Part shown: positions 7,784 to 11,011 of the stretch, piece by piece | Numbering within the stretch: position 1 is the stretch's first letter | How the letters are laid out: each line of letters begins with the position of its first letter | From: Candidatus Latescibacterota bacterium | GTDB lineage: Bacteria > Latescibacterota > UBA2968 > GCA-2709665 | Direction of reading: 5' to 3' | Assembly (NCBI GenBank): GCA_012271065.1 | Contig: JAAXHE010000011.1 | Span: 8,273-19,283, forward strand | DNA length: 11,011 bases | Notes under the pieces: model-generated | The model's input: the letters and a program-made list of their open reading frames with translations, nothing else | Databases searched by the model: none | Told to the model about the DNA's origin: nothing | Made by a program: the position numbers and the translations under genes

Positions 7784-8560
7784 CTATCGCCTCCAGCGGC
7801 GCGATTCAAGCGCGGCGTGCGTCAAGAAGAGAAAGAAGAATGTAAAAGTCAGAAAGAAGATCACGTCGCTGCTGTCGACCACACCGCGCGCCATATCCCT
7901 CGTGTGATCGATCAGCGAAAGATAGAACAGAACGGTTGCCCATTCGCGCCCGATGAGTTCGGGCGAATACCGCACGACAAAGAGCAGAAGGAGGAGGACA
8001 AACGCGATGACCACCGCGACGATCTGCTTGTCGGTGAGCGAGGATGCCAGAATGCCCACGCTGATGAACGATCCTCCCAGCAGCATGATCGCGGCGCTTG
8101 CGGAGAGTACCCGCGCCCAGTTCAAATCACCGTAGAACGACACGACAACGATCAATGAGAGAAGCAGCAGTTCGATAATGACATACAGGCCGAGACAGGC
8201 AGCGAATTTGCCGAGTATGATCTGCCACGTGGTCAGAGGAGACGTCATCAGAAGTTCGATCGTCCCGGACCCCTTCTCCTCCGCGAACAGTCTCATCGTC
8301 AGCATTGGCGTCACCACCAGCCAGACGAGACACTGGCTGAGGAAGAAATGGAAAACGACGTCCTCGTTCACGTTCGGCGGATCGACGCCATGCTCCTGAT
8401 GCTGAAACGTATAATTCAGGCACTTCGCGCGAAACTCCACGACCTCGCTCTGGAAGAGATATCCCATCATCACCAGGAACCCCGTCGCAACCACGTAGGC
8501 GATCGGCGAGCCGAAGTAGGAACGCATTTCCTTCCAGAAAATCGCGGCGATGTTTCCCAT
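7784..8560 (-). CDS. ABC-2 type transporter permease (GldF-like)
   Basis: 258 residues with about six membrane helices (near 20-37, 70-90, 118-142, 154-173, 178-197, 232-248). The cytoplasmic loop motif MRLFAEEKGSGTIELLMTSP (89-108) is the hallmark of ABC-2 permeases that couple to the ATPase. HTRDMARGVVDSSDV before the last helix is also typical of the GldF-like group. The start ATG overlaps the ATPase stop by one base (TGATG), so the two are translationally coupled. AGGAGG lies 10 bases upstream and can pair with a CCTCCT that overlaps the ATPase stop codon. It forms the membrane channel of the exporter, probably as a dimer with two ATPase subunits. The substrate cannot be read from sequence. 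Confidence 0.92.
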   Translation of the reverse strand: MGNIAAIFWKEMRSYFGSPIAYVVATGFLVMMGYLFQSEVVEFRAKCLNYTFQHQEHGVDPPNVNEDVVFHFFLSQCLVWLVVTPMLTMRLFAEEKGSGTIELLMTSPLTTWQIILGKFAACLGLYVIIELLLLSLIVVVSFYGDLNWARVLSASAAIMLLGGSFISVGILASSLTDKQIVAVVIAFVLLLLLFVVRYSPELIGREWATVLFYLSLIDHTRDMARGVVDSSDVIFFLTFTFFFLFLTHAALESRRWRR

Positions 8561-9495
8561 CAGGAGGTCGCCTCCTCGCTTGTCGTCAATTCGTGGAAGA
8601 TGTCTTCCAGTCTGGCGGTAATCGGCCTTAATTCCACCAGCCCGAGGTCGCGCTCCACCAGCCTGGACGCAATCGCCGGACGCATATCGGTATCGCCGGA
8701 AACGTCGACCTCCAATGCCGGGTTCTCGCTTGCGCGCCTGACGTCCACGACACCGGGGACTTCCCCGATGGCGTCGGCGGCAGCATCCAGGTCGCCCGAC
8801 ACCGCCACGTAATACCGCCGGTTGCCCGACGCATTCGCCGTGAGGTTTTCAGGCGTATCCACGGCCGCGATCCGACCCCCGTTGATGATGATCACGCGGT
8901 CGCAGGCCATTTCCACCTCGGGCAGTATGTGTGTGCTCAGAATCACCGTGTGTTCGCGGCCCAGTCCGCGGATTAACCGGCGAATCTCCTGAATCTGGTT
9001 GGGGTCCAGTCCGATGGTCGGCTCATCCAGGATAATGACGTCCGGATCGTGCAGAATGGCCTGGGCGATTCCCACCCGCTGGCGATAACCCTTCGACAAC
9101 TGGCCGATCAGCTGTTTCGCCCGATCCGTTATCCCGCATCGTTCCATCGCGATGTCCACCCGAGACCTTCGATTATGTGACGGCACGCCCTTTATCTGCG
9201 CGACAAAGTCCAGATACGAACGCACGTACATGTCGCTGTAGACCGGCGGATGCTCCGGCAGGTACCCGATGCGCCTCTTGACCTCCATCGGTTCGTCGAA
9301 AACGTCGAATCCGGCGATCCGGGCGGTCCCCAGCGTCGCCGGCTGAAAACACGTCAGAATGCGCATGGTGGTGGTCTTTCCCGCGCCGTTGGGACCGAGG
9401 AATCCGACCACTTCCCCCTTTTCGACATTAAACGTCAGGTCCTTCACCGCCACCAGCGACCCGTACTGTTTGGTCAAATGATCAACTTCGATCAC
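8560..9495 (-). CDS. ABC transporter ATP-binding protein (GldA-like)
   Basis: 311 residues with a complete nucleotide-binding domain: Walker A GPNGAGKT (34-41), signature LSKGYRQRVG (133-142), Walker B VIILDEP (153-159) and the switch His189 in STHILPE. The Q-loop position reads IGYLPEHPPVY, with Glu81 where many ABC ATPases have Gln; this is common in the GldA/CcmA-like group. After about 220 a C-terminal extension of roughly 90 residues follows (a small alpha/beta regulatory domain). The start is GTG at 9495 with AAGGAG 6 bases upstream, an unusually strong site. It lies 43 bases after the DUF58 stop, the widest gap in the window. Cytoplasmic motor of the exporter formed with the next two genes. 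Confidence 0.93.
   Translation of the reverse strand: MIEVDHLTKQYGSLVAVKDLTFNVEKGEVVGFLGPNGAGKTTTMRILTCFQPATLGTARIAGFDVFDEPMEVKRRIGYLPEHPPVYSDMYVRSYLDFVAQIKGVPSHNRRSRVDIAMERCGITDRAKQLIGQLSKGYRQRVGIAQAILHDPDVIILDEPTIGLDPNQIQEIRRLIRGLGREHTVILSTHILPEVEMACDRVIIINGGRIAAVDTPENLTANASGNRRYYVAVSGDLDAAADAIGEVPGVVDVRRASENPALEVDVSGDTDMRPAIASRLVERDLGLVELRPITARLEDIFHELTTSEEATS
8562..8576 (-). promoter_or_regulatory. Hairpin that can mask the permease ribosome binding site
   Basis: On the minus strand AGGAGG (8576-8571), CGA, CCTCCT (8567-8562) form a perfect 6-pair stem with a 3-base loop. The left arm is the best ribosome binding site for the permease ATG at 8560; the right arm covers the ATPase stop region. 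A ribosome finishing the ATPase would melt it. This is predicted from sequence only and also encodes ATPase residues. Confidence 0.5.
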
Positions 9496-9501
9496 AACGG
9501 T

Positions 9502-9507
9502 CTCCTT
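9502..9507 (-). promoter_or_regulatory. Strong ribosome binding site for the ABC ATPase
   Basis: AAGGAG (9507-9502) with 6 bases to GTG 9495. It lies in the 43-base gap (9496-9538), which shows nothing else but an 8-base palindrome, so translation here is re-initiated independently of DUF58. It supports the GTG start. Confidence 0.7.
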
Positions 9508-9538
9508 ATCACTCCATTGAAAGAGCCCGTCCGGACTG

Positions 9539-10420
9539 CTAAGCCGCGATCTGTTGCGCCCGTTTCCTGAAGAAACGCATCAACGCTTCCACGTACGTCG
9601 ACTCGGTATGGATATCGACGCGGTCGATGCCCACCGAACGGAACACCTGATCCCTGCGTTCCTCCGCCCTGTCGTTCAACTGCCTGAAGAGATACCGAAA
9701 CTCCGGGTCGGACGTATCGACGAGCATCTCCCGTCCCGTCTCGGCGTCTTCCAGCTCAACCAGACCGACATCGGGCAATTCACGTTCTCGCGGGTCCTGG
9801 AGAACGACCGCAATCAGGTCGTGTCGCTTGCCGGACACCCGCAACGCGGCCTCATAGCCGGACGCCAGAAAGTCGGAGACGAGAAATACAACGCTCTTTC
9901 GTTTGTTGATCCGGTTGAGATAGTCCAGTGCCGCGCCGATGTCCGTACCCCGGCGACTGGGTCTGAAGTACAACAATTCCCGGATCACGCGCAGCACGTG
10001 CATCCTGCCCTTTTTCGGCGGGATAAACACCTCCACGTCGTCCGTGAAGACGATCAGGCCCACGCGATCATTGTTCTGAATGGCCGAGAATGCCAGCAGA
10101 GCGCAGATCTCGACCCCGATTTCCCCCTTCATCTGCGACACCGTGCCAAAATCTCCGGACGCGCTGGCGTCAACCATCAACATCACCGTCAGCTCACGTT
10201 CTTCGTCGTACACTTTGACGAAGGGGTGTCCCATCCGGGCGGTGACGTTCCAGTCTATCGACCGGATATCGTCTCCCAACTGGTACTCACGGACTTCGGC
10301 GAACGCCATCCCCTGCCCCTTGAAAACGGAATGGTACTCTCCGGAGAACACGGTGTCGACCAGGTACCGCGTGCGCAGTTCGATGCGACGCACCTTCTTG
10401 AGTATTTCAGCAGGAATCAT
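9539..10420 (-). CDS. DUF58 protein with VWA-like metal site
   Basis: 293 residues from ATG 10420. This start is preferred over the in-frame ATG at 10441 because GAGGTG (10436-10431) lies 10 bases before it and the protein then begins MIPAEILKKVRRIELRTR, the usual start of the family, 4 bases after the MoxR stop. The DUF58 core motif REYQLGDDIRSIDW is at 44-57. A VWA-like fold follows with an apparently full metal site: DASAS at 84-88, Thr159 in RRGTDIG and Asp183 in LVSDF. No membrane helix is visible, so it is cytoplasmic. DUF58 proteins are nearly always next to MoxR ATPases and are presumed adaptors or substrates of them. It ends 43 bases before the ABC ATPase. Family is certain, molecular role inferred. 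Confidence 0.92.
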   Translation of the reverse strand: MIPAEILKKVRRIELRTRYLVDTVFSGEYHSVFKGQGMAFAEVREYQLGDDIRSIDWNVTARMGHPFVKVYDEERELTVMLMVDASASGDFGTVSQMKGEIGVEICALLAFSAIQNNDRVGLIVFTDDVEVFIPPKKGRMHVLRVIRELLYFRPSRRGTDIGAALDYLNRINKRKSVVFLVSDFLASGYEAALRVSGKRHDLIAVVLQDPRERELPDVGLVELEDAETGREMLVDTSDPEFRYLFRQLNDRAEERRDQVFRSVGIDRVDIHTESTYVEALMRFFRKRAQQIAA

Positions 10421-10424
10421 CGTT

Positions 10425-11011
10425 TCATGGCACCTCGACATGATCGAATATCCGGCGGACGATGTCCTCCGAATCGACCTCTTCCGCTTCGGCTTCGTAC
10501 GTTACGATCACCCGATGGCGGAGAATGTCCGGACCCATGGCTTTCACGTCCTCCGGCGTCACGTAACCCCTGCGCCTCAGGAAGGCGTGGGCCTTTGCCG
10601 CGCGCGTCAGGAAGATGGAGCCGCGCGGCGAACATCCATATTCGATCAGCGCGTTGAGATCCTGGATACCTGCGGCCGCCGGATCCCGGGTTGCCATCAT
10701 CAGGTTCACGATGTAGTCCTTGATCTTATCGTCGACGTACACCCGGTCGACGACCGCCCGCGCCCGAATGATGTCTTCAGGCCCGACAACGGGGTTCGCG
10801 GCCGGGGGTTCACCGCCCTCCATCCGGTCGATGATCTCCCGTTCCTCTTCACGCCGCGGATAGGTGACGCGGACCTTCATCATGAAGCGGTCCACCTGCG
10901 CCTCGGGAAGGGGATAGGTTCCCTCCTGCTCTATTGGATTCTGAGTGGCAAGGACAAGAAACGGATCGTCCATGAGGAAGGTCCTGTCGCCGATGGTCAC
11001 CTGGCGCTCCT
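10425..11011 (-). CDS. moxR: MoxR-family AAA+ ATPase, C-terminal 194 residues (5' end outside window)
   Basis: The frame is open to the window edge and begins in ERQVTIGD, just before the sensor 1 region, so the Walker A and B parts lie upstream outside the window; the GTG at 11000 is not a real start. Visible parts are the sensor 1 stretch [20 protein letters not shown], the arginine-finger-type VDRF, and the sensor 2 motif [22 protein letters not shown] in the lid domain. Only about the last 60 percent of a usual 320-330-residue protein is seen. MoxR ATPases act as cytoplasmic hexameric chaperone-like motors that work with VWA proteins, here most simply DUF58 and perhaps BatA/BatB. The stop is 4 bases before the DUF58 start, so the two form a coupled pair. 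Confidence 0.92.
   Translation of the reverse strand, partial: ERQVTIGDRTFLMDDPFLVLATQNPIEQEGTYPLPEAQVDRFMMKVRVTYPRREEEREIIDRMEGGEPPAANPVVGPEDIIRARAVVDRVYVDDKIKDYIVNLMMATRDPAAAGIQDLNALIEYGCSPRGSIFLTRAAKAHAFLRRRGYVTPEDVKAMGPDILRHRVIVTYEAEAEEVDSEDIVRRIFDHVEVP

Noticed and set aside
6413..9495. Gliding motility operon
   Set aside because: Only GldA/F/G-type homologues are present. These are widespread in non-gliding bacteria, and no other motility genes are in the window.
9529..9536. GTCCGGAC palindrome in the DUF58/ABC ATPase gap as a terminator
   Set aside because: It is only 8 bases, with no loop and no following T-run, so it does not look like an intrinsic terminator.
9554..10657. Plus-strand open frame of 367 codons
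   Set aside because: It lies antisense to DUF58 and the MoxR end, which are clear conserved families. Its translation is His/Arg/Pro-rich with no recognisable domain, as expected from GC-rich antisense frames.
10998..11000. GTG as a start for the MoxR fragment
   Set aside because: Upstream codons to the window edge continue the conserved MoxR sequence (ERQ before VTIGD), so the gene simply extends beyond the window.

Overview
The window is a single block of eleven genes, all on the minus strand, so transcription runs from position 11011 down to 1. Neighbouring genes overlap or sit 1 to 43 bases apart. I see no convincing promoter or factor-independent terminator inside it, and the first and last genes are cut by the window edges, so this looks like the middle of a longer operon. 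There are no RNA genes, insertion sequences, CRISPR arrays or integrase genes. Base composition is fairly GC-rich and looks even throughout. The gene set (MoxR, DUF58, BatA-D, Gld-type ABC transporter) suggests a Gram-negative-type bacterium from the wider Bacteroidota/FCB neighbourhood or a similar uncultured phylum. The high GC and the particular gene order argue against a typical Bacteroides. The taxonomic guess is weak.

In transcription order: (1) the C-terminal part of a MoxR-type AAA+ ATPase (10425-11011) and a DUF58 protein with a von Willebrand factor A (VWA)-like metal site (9539-10420); (2) an ABC exporter module of ATPase (8560-9495), ABC-2 permease (7784-8560) and GldG-type auxiliary membrane protein (6413-7780), followed by a DUF4340 protein built of three repeats (4924-6375); (3) a Bat (Bacteroides aerotolerance-type) module of a short BatD-like membrane protein (3986-4939), the VWA membrane proteins BatA (3003-3989) and BatB (1979-3001), the TPR protein BatC (1134-1952) and the first 377 residues of BatD (1-1131).

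MoxR ATPases are known to pair with VWA-domain proteins, as chaperone-like systems that act on or insert metals into partner complexes. BatA-D form an envelope-located set with periplasmic TPR and beta-sandwich parts. GldA/F/G-type ABC transporters with DUF4340 partners are a separate envelope module whose cargo is generally unknown. The notable point here is that the ABC/GldG/DUF4340 module sits between the MoxR-DUF58 pair and the Bat genes. Overlapping stops and starts tie the genes together within each module, while the DUF58/ABC ATPase junction has a 43-base gap and the DUF4340 protein overlaps the BatD-like gene by 16 bases. A reasonable inference is one envelope machine, or a transporter whose assembly or gating is controlled by MoxR and VWA proteins; the sequence cannot prove this.
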